Positions 6,619-12,055 of a stretch of 12,055 nucleotides of DNA are shown one piece after another. The notes under the pieces were generated by a model that was not told the DNA's origin, did no database searches, and saw only the letters and a program-made list of their open reading frames with translations. The first letter of the stretch is position 1. Each line of letters begins with the position of its first letter. The DNA is from CAZWUZ01 sp964637655 [NCBI: uncultured bacterium] (lineage in GTDB: Bacteria > DAOPZR01). The DNA is taken from positions 1-12,055 of the forward strand of contig CAZWUZ010000101.1 of the NCBI GenBank assembly GCA_964637655.1, read 5' to 3'. A program made the position numbers and the translations under genes.

Positions 6619-7272
6619 ATGGATCTGCTGCACTGGCTGGGGGGGACTGTCTGCCATCAGGCGGCGGTTCGCTCGCTCGGTGACGGCATGCTCTGCACCG
6701 CACTCTGCTCACGCTGTACCGGGGTCTATAGCGGCATCCTGCTGGTTCTGCTCTGGCATACGCTGACCGTGCGTGCTTTGCCGCGCCGCCTGCCGCCACC
6801 CGCCGTGCTTCTGCTTGTCGCGCTGGCTGCCATTGCGGTCATCAGCGATGTCATCCTTACCACACTGGCACTGGCCCCTGCCATCCCGTGGGTGCGCGTG
6901 CTCACCGGCACACTGAGCGGCAGCGCGCTCGCACTCGTCTGTCTTCCCGTTTTTTCCGCGCAACTGCTCCCCCCGCGCGACGTTCCCCGCCTCACCCTGC
7001 GCGCGGCGCTCGGCATCTTCGCTGCCGGCGCGCTGCTCACGGTGCTGCTGCTATGGGTCACCCGCTTTCCGGCCGGCATCGTTGCCGTGTCCGGCATCAC
7101 AGTTGCCGCCATGCTGGCCACGCTTGCCTTTATCATTGCCGCGCTGGTGCAGGCCGTCGGTACCGCCCTCAGTCCGCGCTTTCCGCTGCGCGCCGCGCTG
7201 CTGCTCACCCCGCTGCTGCTGCTGGCGCTGATGCTGGCCATGCACGCGCTGGTTGACGCGCGCGCCGGATAA
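6619..7272 (+). CDS. DUF2085 family membrane protein
   Basis: A 217-aa protein. The N-terminal signature is CHQ (12-14), then MLCTALCSRCTGVYSG (24-39), matching the DUF2085 pattern CHQ...CARCTGIYxG. The three spaced cysteines (26, 30, 33) plus Cys12-His13 may bind a metal. After this come about five hydrophobic helices (about 35-50, 59-80, 92-112, 127-148, 153-180) and a Leu-rich last helix (192-212). Function is unknown. The ATG at 6619 lacks a clear Shine-Dalgarno and sits 11 nt after the DUF4870 stop, consistent with translational coupling. Confidence 0.8.
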   Translation: MDLLHWLGGTVCHQAAVRSLGDGMLCTALCSRCTGVYSGILLVLLWHTLTVRALPRRLPPPAVLLLVALAAIAVISDVILTTLALAPAIPWVRVLTGTLSGSALALVCLPVFSAQLLPPRDVPRLTLRAALGIFAAGALLTVLLLWVTRFPAGIVAVSGITVAAMLATLAFIIAALVQAVGTALSPRFPLRAALLLTPLLLLALMLAMHALVDARAG

Positions 7273-7280
7273 GGTACACT
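7253..7280 (+). promoter_or_regulatory. Candidate promoter of the LsrG-like/alcohol dehydrogenase pair
   Basis: TTGACG (7253-7258), a 16-bp spacer and TACACT (7275-7280). It overlaps the last codons of the DUF2085 gene. The predicted start near 7287 gives a leader of about 20 nt that includes the AGGAGG at 7297-7302. Confidence 0.5.
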
Positions 7281-7307
7281 CCCCGCATCACCTGCAGGAG
7301 GCAGACC

Positions 7308-7616
7308 ATGGTTGTCGCCGGTATCACCATCTTTGTCAAACCCGAATGCATCGACGCGTTTCTTGCCGCCACGCTGGACAATCACCGGCATACCCGGCAG
7401 GAACCGGGCAACCGCCGTTTCGATGTGCTGCGCCGCGCGGATGACCCCTGCAGTTTTTTCCTCTACGAGGTGTTTGTCGACCAGGCGGCAGTCGAGGCGC
7501 ACAAGCAGACCGCGCATTACCACCGCTGGCGCGAAGCCGTGACTGACATGATGGCGCAGCCGCGTGTCGGTATCGCCTACACCCCGCTCGCGCCGGTCGA
7601 CCCGCAGGCATGGTAG
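7308..7616 (+). CDS. LsrG-like ABM-fold protein (antibiotic biosynthesis monooxygenase family)
   Basis: A 102-aa dimeric ferredoxin-like fold protein of the ABM/YgiN/LsrG family. Characteristic features are a first strand GITIFVKPE, a helix, QEPGNRRFDVLRR (31-43), the strand SFFLYEVFVD (49-58), then AVEAHKQTAHYHRW (61-74). The EPGN-RFDVL and E-x-(A/Y)-hK-T-x-HY pattern is close to LsrG, which isomerises phospho-AI-2, but the same fold serves quinol monooxygenases and unknown functions. No lsrK/lsrB-type genes are in view, so an AI-2 role is not supported here. It has a strong Shine-Dalgarno (AGGAGG), and its stop overlaps the next gene by 7 nt. Confidence 0.82.
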   Translation: MVVAGITIFVKPECIDAFLAATLDNHRHTRQEPGNRRFDVLRRADDPCSFFLYEVFVDQAAVEAHKQTAHYHRWREAVTDMMAQPRVGIAYTPLAPVDPQAW

Positions 7617-8776
7617 CCCCCGTTTTTTCCTTCGCGCGCACGCCCGAACTGCTTTTTGGCGCCGGATTGCGGGAGGCGATTCCCGGATTGGCAACACGCT
7701 ACGGCAGGAATATCCTGCTGGTGACCGGTCGTTCATTCATCGACACCGCGCACGGTCAGGAACTGCTTGCCGCGCTGGCGGAGATCGGCATCGCCGTGCG
7801 CTGCCTGAAGATCCACGGGGAACCGTCACCTGACCTCATCGCGACGGTGGTCCGCGGGCAGCGGCAGGCGGGTATTACGGCCGTGCTCGCCATCGGGGGC
7901 GGCAGCGTACTCGACGCCGGCAAGGCCATTGCCGCCATGCTCACGGTGGAGAGCAGCATCCTCGACCATCTCGAAGGGTTGCCCGGTTTCCGCCCGCACC
8001 CGGGGACCACGCTCCCGGTTATCGCCGTGCCGACCACCGCGGGCACCGGCAGCGAAGCGACGAAAAACGCCGTGCTGTCGCATGTCGGCGAGCAGGGGTT
8101 CAAACGCTCGCTGCGCCACGACAACTTTGTGCCTGCCGTCGCGGTCATCGACCCGGAACTGGCACTCTCCTGCCCGCCGGCCGTCACCGCCGCCTGCGGA
8201 CTTGACGCGCTGACGCAATTGCTCGAGGGACTGGTTTCCACCGGCGCCTCGCCACTGTCGGATGCGCTCGCCCTCTCGGGTATCGTCCGTTGCGCCGCCT
8301 ACCTGCTTCCCGCGGCGACTGACGCCGCTGACAGCAACGACGCGCGGGCAGGGATGGCCTATGCCGCGTATCTGTCGGGTCTCGTCCTCGCCAATGCCGG
8401 GCTGGGAATCATCCACGGGCTGGCAGGACCGCTCGGGGCGCGGTTTCCCGTACCGCACGGAGTCGCCTGCGGCGTACTGCTCCCTGTAGCAACCGAAATC
8501 ACCATCGCCGCGCTGCGTGCGCGCGACCCGCAGTCACCCGCGCTGGCCAAGTACGCACAGGCGGGCGGCATTCTCGCCGGCGGCAAACCACCTGATGCCG
8601 ACCTGCTGGTCAGCGAACTGCATCGCTACGCGGGCATTCTCACCCTGCCGCGACTCTCCACCTTCGGCATGACTGAGGAGCATATTCCGGCACTGGTGCG
8701 GCAGGCGGGGCAGAAAACCCACCCGGTGCAGTTGACCGGGGAAGAAATCGCCGGCATTCTCCGCCTCGCTCTGTGA
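7610..8776 (+). CDS. Iron-containing (group III) alcohol dehydrogenase family protein
   Basis: A 388-aa NAD(P)-dependent dehydrogenase. The N-terminal nucleotide-binding half has AIGGGSVLDAGKAIA (94-108, the GGGSxxDxxK motif) and VPTTAGTGSEAT (140-151). The C-terminal helical half holds the metal site: Asp199 in GLDALTQ, His269 in GIIHGLAGPLG and His283 in VPHGVACG. The usual second ligand His (DALTH) is Gln203 here, a variation I believe occurs in some subfamilies, so metal identity or affinity may differ. The substrate is unknown; oxidation or reduction of a small alcohol, aldehyde or ketone is expected. It overlaps the LsrG-like gene by 7 nt, implying translational coupling and a shared pathway. 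Confidence 0.92.
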   Translation: MVAPVFSFARTPELLFGAGLREAIPGLATRYGRNILLVTGRSFIDTAHGQELLAALAEIGIAVRCLKIHGEPSPDLIATVVRGQRQAGITAVLAIGGGSVLDAGKAIAAMLTVESSILDHLEGLPGFRPHPGTTLPVIAVPTTAGTGSEATKNAVLSHVGEQGFKRSLRHDNFVPAVAVIDPELALSCPPAVTAACGLDALTQLLEGLVSTGASPLSDALALSGIVRCAAYLLPAATDAADSNDARAGMAYAAYLSGLVLANAGLGIIHGLAGPLGARFPVPHGVACGVLLPVATEITIAALRARDPQSPALAKYAQAGGILAGGKPPDADLLVSELHRYAGILTLPRLSTFGMTEEHIPALVRQAGQKTHPVQLTGEEIAGILRLAL

Positions 8777-8931
8777 GAGGGCAGCACAAATTCAGCTGGA
8801 TTTTCCCCGGCAGTATTCCAACAGGTTGCGTTCCGCCATTGTCCTGCAGCTGGCGCGCGCCGGCAGCCGTGCCTCTGTCCTAAACAGCCAACGCCAGGCT
8901 CCCGGGAAACGTCAGGTTTTTCCTGCCTCTT
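8777..8931. other. Convergent intergenic region, no clear element
   Basis: 155 bp separate the ends of the alcohol dehydrogenase gene and the pseudopilin-like gene. There is a GC-rich imperfect palindrome (CTGGCGCGCGCCGG, near 8850) and a 4-bp stem, CAGG-TTTTT-CCTG, near 8914-8926. Neither has the form of a strong intrinsic terminator for either strand. Confidence 0.5.
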
Positions 8932-9474
8932 TCAAGGGAGTGATTCCATCACCCCGTTGCTGGACACGTACCGGATAGTCTCCGCCCGGTGATAATCAGA
9001 GCGGTGCACGGATTGTATATAGTACTCGTTCCCGTTGCTGCCATATTCGTAGGCGTTGCCCCACGGGTCGGGTGCGATGGTGGCCATGTACGGACCGGCC
9101 CATCCCGGCACATTATCGTGATAGAGCTGGTTCAGGGACCCGGTAGGAAACGTCTTTGACTGGACATCGACCTGGTAGAGCGCCAGCGCGGAATTAAATG
9201 CGCCAATGTCCCCGGCCGCCGCGCCGACTTTCGACTTTTCAATCGCGCTGAGAAGTTTCGGGATGGCAACCGCGCCCATGATGCCCAGGAGAAGAATGCC
9301 GGCAATGGCCAGGACGCCCACCACGATGAGGACAATTCCCCAGACAGGAAACCCTTTGGCTGCAGGTTGGGGCGCAGGGGTAGCGGGAGCTGCAAGCGCA
9401 TACCCGCAATGCGGACACGTCGCCGCCGAATCGCTCACCTCGTGCCTGCACTCCGGGCAGTTGACCAGTGCCAT
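8932..9474 (-). CDS. Zinc-ribbon/transmembrane/pseudopilin (GspG-like) fusion protein
   Basis: A 180-aa protein with an unusual order. Residues 1-25 form a zinc ribbon (NCPEC at 5-9, TCPHCG at 19-24, ligands Cys6, 9, 20, 23). Residues 28-40 are an Ala/Pro linker, and 44-67 one long membrane helix. Residues 68-160 resemble a type II secretion major pseudopilin: AIPKLLSAIEKSKVGAAAGD, then FNSALALYQVD, the W-GPYM turn and APDPWGNAYEYGSNGNEYYI. The prepilin peptidase motif GF(T)LIE is missing (KGFPVWGIV, no Glu5), so processing and pilus assembly are unlikely. The model is a membrane-anchored protein with a cytoplasmic zinc ribbon and an external pilin-like domain. A strong Shine-Dalgarno (GGAGGTG) precedes the ATG. 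Function is unknown. Confidence 0.82.
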   Translation of the reverse strand: MALVNCPECRHEVSDSAATCPHCGYALAAPATPAPQPAAKGFPVWGIVLIVVGVLAIAGILLLGIMGAVAIPKLLSAIEKSKVGAAAGDIGAFNSALALYQVDVQSKTFPTGSLNQLYHDNVPGWAGPYMATIAPDPWGNAYEYGSNGNEYYIQSVHRSDYHRAETIRYVSSNGVMESLP

Positions 9475-9564
9475 GTGTCACACCTCCGATTTGTACCATC
9501 AGCTTATGCAACTCTTCAGCTTCGCTGATTGCCTGAGCGGCCTTCTGCCGCTTTCGCCGCAGCG

Positions 9565-9573
9565 AGTATAGCA
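9565..9573 (-). promoter_or_regulatory. Candidate extended -10 promoter of the pseudopilin-like gene
   Basis: The minus strand reads TTTGCTATACT: TATACT (9570-9565) with an extended TGC, and no good -35 at 17 bp. The predicted start near 9558 gives a leader of about 84 nt. The leader contains two small hairpins, GCGGC-AGAAG-GCCGC and CAGC-GAA-GCTG. Confidence 0.5.
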
Positions 9574-9631
9574 AATCATCCGGATCCGCGCACGATACAG
9601 CAAGGGAGAAGCAACGATACCTTCCCGTATA

Positions 9632-9645
9632 TTGACCTGAGTCAA
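9632..9645. promoter_or_regulatory. FNR/CRP-family-type operator palindrome
   Basis: A perfect dyad TTGAC-CTGA-GTCAA. It has the 5-4-5 geometry of FNR/Dnr/Anr-type boxes (FNR consensus TTGAT-N4-ATCAA), with C/G in place of T/A. Its centre (9638.5) is 41.5 bp upstream of the start predicted from TACAAT at 9668-9673, the class II activator position. The regulator is not in the window. Confidence 0.65.
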
Positions 9646-9667
9646 GGCATTTGTCTGCCGCCTGCGA

Positions 9668-9673
9668 TACAAT
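9668..9673 (+). promoter_or_regulatory. -10 element of the ferredoxin-like gene
   Basis: TACAAT, with no recognisable -35 hexamer at 16-18 bp. This is expected for a promoter that depends on an activator bound at about -41.5. The predicted start near 9680 leaves a 22-nt leader containing GGAGGAGG. Confidence 0.6.
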
Positions 9674-9701
9674 GGGGGCACACAGCGGAGGAGGCGGCAC
9701 C

Positions 9702-10409
9702 ATGAAACGCACCATCGTACGGATCGACGAAGCGAAATGCAACGGCTGCGGGGTTTGTGTCCCGTCCTGCGCGGAAGGCGCCATCAAGATCATCAACGGC
9801 AAGGCAAAACTGCTCGCTGAAAACCTCTGCGACGGACTCGGCGCCTGCCTCGGCAAGTGCCCGCTGGACGCCATCACCGTCGAGGAGCGTGACGCGGATG
9901 CCTACGACGAGGCAGCGGTGCATGCGGCAAAGACGGCAACCGTCACCCCCGCGCCACACGCCCATCATGGCGGCTGTCCCGGGTCGCGGCTGCTGAACTT
10001 CGCGCCGCCGTCCGCCACCGCGACCCCGGCCGGCGATGCCGGCAGTTCGCAGTTGCGCCACTGGCCGGTGAAACTCGAACTGGTGCCGCCGCACGCCCCC
10101 TTCCTCGACGGGGCCAACCTCGTCGTTGCCGCCGACTGCGCCGCCATCGCCTACGCCAACTTTCACCGCGATTTCCTCGCGGGGAACAGCGTGGTCATCG
10201 GCTGCCCGAAATTTGCCGACCTCGACGCTTATATCGGGCGCCTGACCGCCATCGTGCAGAGCGCGAATCTCAAGAGCGTCACCGTGGTGCGCATGGAAGT
10301 CCCCTGCTGCATGGGCCTGACGCACGCGGTGCAGCAGGCGCTGGCGGCAAGCGGGAAAAAGGTGCCGTTCAGCGAACGCGTCATCAGCGTCCGCGGCGAA
10401 GAACAGTAG
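9702..10409 (+). CDS. Ferredoxin-like 4Fe-4S protein with Cys-rich C-terminal domain
   Basis: A 235-aa protein. The ATG at 9702 is chosen because GGAGGAGG lies just before it; the longer open frame would start inside the promoter. Residues 13-23 are CNGCGVCVPSC, a complete 4Fe-4S ligand set (13, 16, 19, 23) apart from the usual remote Cys-Pro. The second motif is CDGLGACLGKCP (43-54) with Cys43, 49 and 53; the position of the usual second Cys is Leu46, so this cluster may be 3Fe-4S or have another ligand. A His/Pro linker then leads to HHGGCPGS (89-95). The C-terminal domain has Cys146, GCPKF (Cys168) and PCCMG (Cys202-203). Related proteins are, from memory, found near hybrid cluster protein genes under CRP/FNR-type control. 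An anaerobic electron-transfer or nitrosative-stress role is inferred. The stop is directly followed by the MITE. Confidence 0.85.
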   Translation: MKRTIVRIDEAKCNGCGVCVPSCAEGAIKIINGKAKLLAENLCDGLGACLGKCPLDAITVEERDADAYDEAAVHAAKTATVTPAPHAHHGGCPGSRLLNFAPPSATATPAGDAGSSQLRHWPVKLELVPPHAPFLDGANLVVAADCAAIAYANFHRDFLAGNSVVIGCPKFADLDAYIGRLTAIVQSANLKSVTVVRMEVPCCMGLTHAVQQALAASGKKVPFSERVISVRGEEQ

Positions 10410-10416
10410 GGGATTC
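10409..10416. repeat. Target-site duplication, left copy
   Basis: GGGGATTC directly abuts the left inverted repeat of the MITE. Its first base is the last base of the ferredoxin TAG stop codon. Confidence 0.85.
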
Positions 10417-10563
10417 GTAACTATTCACCCTCTCCCGCTGCCTGCCGGGCAGGGGTGTGAAAAATGTGTGCGCCTTGCAACACCTGACGCTGCGCGTCTT
10501 CCACGCATCCTCCGGAGCGACCCTACGGGACTCCCGCTATGAACGGACGGGCTGAATAGTTAC
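10417..10563. mobile_element. 147-bp MITE, probably mobilised by an IS66-family transposase
   Basis: Perfect 11-bp terminal inverted repeats, GTAACTATTCA (10417-10427) and TGAATAGTTAC (10553-10563). Counting 19 bp from each end, 16 positions match. The element is flanked immediately by identical 8-bp direct repeats, GGGGATTC. The inside has no open frame of note. Inverted repeats beginning GTAA and 8-bp target duplications are characteristic of IS66-family elements; the parental transposase is not in the window. Removing the element and one repeat restores a short, sensible intergenic region between the ferredoxin stop and the next promoter. Confidence 0.85.
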
Positions 10564-10571
10564 GGGGATTC
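10564..10571. repeat. Target-site duplication, right copy
   Basis: An identical GGGGATTC directly abuts the right inverted repeat. The next base begins the -35 hexamer of the following gene. Confidence 0.85.
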
Positions 10572-10600
10572 TTGACCGGAAGACGGGGCGGAGGTAAGAT
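10572..10600 (+). promoter_or_regulatory. Sigma-70-type promoter of the AsnC-domain gene
   Basis: TTGACC (10572-10577), a 17-bp spacer and TAAGAT (10595-10600). The predicted start near 10607 gives a leader of about 42 nt with a partly palindromic GC-rich segment (TGTCGGCCCGCGGCGGGACA). The -35 directly adjoins the MITE target duplication, so the element has replaced all upstream DNA of this promoter. Confidence 0.75.
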
Positions 10601-10648
10601 GCTCCTGTCGGCCCGCGGCGGGACAGGGCGGGCGACCGGAGGCGTCAC

Positions 10649-10924
10649 ATGGTCAATGCCATCATCCTGCTGAACTGTGAACGGCAGCGCATCACCGAGA
10701 TTGCCGATGTGCTCGCCGGCATGCCGGAAATCTCCGAGGTCTACTCGGTGGCGGGGCGCTACGACCTCGCAGCCATCATCCGCGTCGCGGATACCGATTC
10801 GCTGGCGGACGTCGTCACCGGGAAACTGCTCAAGGTGGACGGGATCACCGCGTCGGAGACACTGACCGCCTTCCGCGTCTACTCGCGCCACGACCTCGAG
10901 GCGATGTTCAACATCGGCGTCTGA
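10649..10924 (+). CDS. Stand-alone Lrp/AsnC ligand-binding (RAM) domain protein
   Basis: A 91-aa protein consisting only of the alpha/beta ligand-binding domain of Lrp/AsnC regulators. A first strand (VNAIILLNCE) leads to the helix RITEIADVLAGMPEISEVYS, then VAGRYDLAAIIRVADTDSLADVV (34-56, the G-x-YD-x-x-x-x-V motif), and the last strand TLTAFRVYS. There is no helix-turn-helix, so it should not bind DNA itself. Such proteins form oligomers that sense amino acids and may act by joining full-length Lrp family members; that is inference. A good Shine-Dalgarno (GGAGG) precedes the ATG. Its stop lies 6 nt from the stop of the convergent cyclase gene. Confidence 0.88.
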   Translation: MVNAIILLNCERQRITEIADVLAGMPEISEVYSVAGRYDLAAIIRVADTDSLADVVTGKLLKVDGITASETLTAFRVYSRHDLEAMFNIGV

Positions 10925-10930
10925 CGCGGT

Positions 10931-11971
10931 TCAGCCGGCTTCTTCCCACGGCACGAGAAACAGCTGCTGCTTGCCTGACTTGCCCTTGACATCGACCGGC
11001 GCGAGCGGCTTGAGCGCGACCTGCGCGCGCACGCGCTCCGCCACCGTTTCCGTGACGATAATCTCCCCGCCGCGCGCCTGCGACTGGCAGCGGCTCGCCA
11101 TGTTGACCCCGTCACCGATGACCGTGTAATCCATGCGGTCGGGCGTGCCGAGATTCCCCTGCACCACCTCGGCGTAGTTGACCCCGATGCCGAGCCAGAC
11201 CGGCTGCAGGTCACCGTCGGGATTGAAACGCGGCGACGCGGCGAGAATCTCGTTGCACTGCTGCATCTCGCGCTGCACCGCCTGCGCTGCCGCCACCGCG
11301 CGCACGGCCGCGGCCCCATCGGCATCGTCAAACACCGCGAGGATGGCATCACCGATGACCTTGTCGATGCCGCCCCCGTGCCGCAGGATGACGTCGAAGA
11401 TAAAATAGAGGATGAAATTGAGCAGGTCGATGACGCGCTCGGGCGGCATCTGTTCGGAGAGCCGGGTAAAACCGCGGATGTCGGAGTAAAAGATGCCCAT
11501 CGCCCGGCGGGCGGTGGGGAGCGCGGTCCGCTGCTCCGCCGCGAGAATGCCGTCCGAACCCGCCGGCAGGTAGCGCTGGACACGCGCGCGCAGTTCCGTC
11601 AATTCCGCCGTCGCGGCATGCCAGTCGCGCATCTGCCGGCGCGCCGCCAGCAGCCGCCCGCAGGCCGGCAGCAGTTCGTCGCCGTCGAGCGGCAGCAGGG
11701 CATAGGCATCAGCCCCCGCCCGCAACGCCGCAACACGCGCGGCTGGTTCCACCAGCGCCAGCAGCGGGATACCCGCGCTGCGGGCCGGGACCGTCAGCCG
11801 GGCGACACTCTCCGTGGTGCCGCAGATGATGAGGTCGGGATGCAGCAGGAGCACGGCCGCCGCCGCGGTATCGGGCGCGGGTTGCTCCACCTGCCAGCCG
11901 CTTGCCGCCAGCAGTGCCGCTGCGCGGGGTGCCTGCAGACAGACGGCAACCGCCGCGCCGCTGTCGTTCAT
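10931..11971 (-). CDS. Class III adenylate/guanylate cyclase with degenerate receiver domain
   Basis: A 346-aa cytoplasmic protein. Residues 6-110 have the pattern of a response-regulator receiver, but the phospho-acceptor strand reads PDLIICGTTES (Asp replaced by Gly51) and the conserved Lys region reads LPLDGDEL (Lys replaced by Leu). It is therefore a pseudo-receiver. A helical linker (112-135) leads to the cyclase domain (about 155-345). This shows FYSDIRGFT (metal Asp164), GGGIDKVIGDAILAVF (Lys204 and metal Asp208), MDYTVIGDGVNMASR (Asp281, Asn290, Arg294) and GGEIIVTETV. All catalytic residues are present; Lys204 and Asp281 point to ATP, so the product should be cAMP. Its ATG overlaps the upstream stop codon (ATGA), so it is downstream in an operon. 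Confidence 0.92.
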   Translation of the reverse strand: MNDSGAAVAVCLQAPRAAALLAASGWQVEQPAPDTAAAAVLLLHPDLIICGTTESVARLTVPARSAGIPLLALVEPAARVAALRAGADAYALLPLDGDELLPACGRLLAARRQMRDWHAATAELTELRARVQRYLPAGSDGILAAEQRTALPTARRAMGIFYSDIRGFTRLSEQMPPERVIDLLNFILYFIFDVILRHGGGIDKVIGDAILAVFDDADGAAAVRAVAAAQAVQREMQQCNEILAASPRFNPDGDLQPVWLGIGVNYAEVVQGNLGTPDRMDYTVIGDGVNMASRCQSQARGGEIIVTETVAERVRAQVALKPLAPVDVKGKSGKQQLFLVPWEEAG

Positions 11972-12055
11972 GCGGTCGGGGGGGCGCCGCCGCCGGGTCC
12001 GCGCCGCCCGCGGCCGCCACGCCCGCCGCGCCGCCGCCGCTGCCCGTCGCCCGTC
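11968..12055 (-). CDS. Arg/Gly-rich C-terminal tail of an unidentified protein, partial
   Basis: The last 28 complete codons of a gene entering from the right edge. It reads TGDGQRRRRGGRGG, then RGRRGPGGGAPPTA, and stops at TGA 11968-11970. The frame is supported by the 4-nt ATGA overlap with the cyclase start. Arg/Gly-rich tails are typical of RNA-binding proteins such as DEAD-box helicases, some pseudouridine synthases and RRM proteins; which of these it is cannot be told. Confidence 0.55.
   Translation of the reverse strand, partial: TGDGQRRRRGGRGGRGRRGPGGGAPPTA

Noticed and set aside
6726-7736. 336-codon minus-strand open frame
   Set aside because: It crosses three well-supported plus-strand genes and the promoter between them. 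Its sequence has no recognisable domain.
9651-9701. 17-residue N-terminal extension of the ferredoxin-like protein
   Set aside because: The extension lies in the promoter and Shine-Dalgarno region; GGAGGAGG points to the ATG at 9702.
9239-9877. 212-codon minus-strand open frame over the divergent promoter region
   Set aside because: It overlaps the ferredoxin-like gene antisense and the pseudopilin-like gene in another frame, and has no conserved motif.

Overview
The window is GC-rich, densely coded DNA from a Gram-negative-type bacterium. Supporting signs are a lipobox-bearing parvulin-like lipoprotein, a flagellar rod/hook-family protein, a pseudopilin-like protein and sigma-70-type promoters with extended -10 elements. 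An iron-sulfur protein behind an FNR/CRP-type palindrome suggests an anaerobe or facultative anaerobe. Taxonomy cannot be fixed from the sequence; a PVC-related lineage (Lentisphaerota or Kiritimatiellota) or a deltaproteobacterial-type lineage is a guess only. No rRNA, tRNA or CRISPR array was seen.

Left part (1-5762, all minus strand). Reading in the direction of transcription: a parvulin/SurA-like lipoprotein (335 aa) ends at a strong hairpin terminator, followed by fusA (elongation factor G, 702 aa) with its own terminator. Then comes a 438-bp repeat-rich gap holding a 170-bp inverted-repeat element and a 67-bp direct repeat. One copy of the direct repeat supplies the start codon and first 11 residues of a J-domain protein. 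After that protein an extended -10 promoter drives a FlgF/FlgG-type rod protein. A 4-nt GTGA overlap then leads into a partial gene resembling DarT/DUF4433 ADP-ribosyltransferase toxins, which runs off the left edge.

Middle part (5763-8776, plus strand). A back-to-back pair of promoters (TTGACR, 17-bp spacer, TGCTATGCT) separates the lipoprotein from a TM2-domain protein with its own terminator. Next are a DUF4870 membrane protein and a DUF2085 membrane protein. A two-gene cassette follows: an LsrG-like ABM-fold protein overlapping an iron-containing alcohol dehydrogenase by 7 nt.

Right part (8932-12055). A minus-strand gene fuses an N-terminal zinc ribbon to a transmembrane helix and a GspG-like pseudopilin domain. 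Divergent from it is a ferredoxin-like protein whose promoter has an FNR/CRP-type palindrome centred at about -41.5. Directly behind its stop codon sits a 147-bp MITE with 11-bp perfect terminal inverted repeats starting GTAA and perfect 8-bp target duplications, consistent with IS66-type mobilisation. The MITE abuts the -35 box of a stand-alone Lrp/AsnC ligand-binding-domain gene. That gene converges, with 6 nt between, on a class III nucleotide cyclase carrying a degenerate receiver domain. The cyclase is coupled by ATGA overlap to an upstream gene of which only an Arg/Gly-rich C-terminal tail is visible.

No single multi-gene system fills the window. The most notable items are the MITE, the zinc-ribbon/pseudopilin fusion, the repeat-derived start of the J-domain gene, the FNR-type promoter and the DarT-like gene at the left edge.
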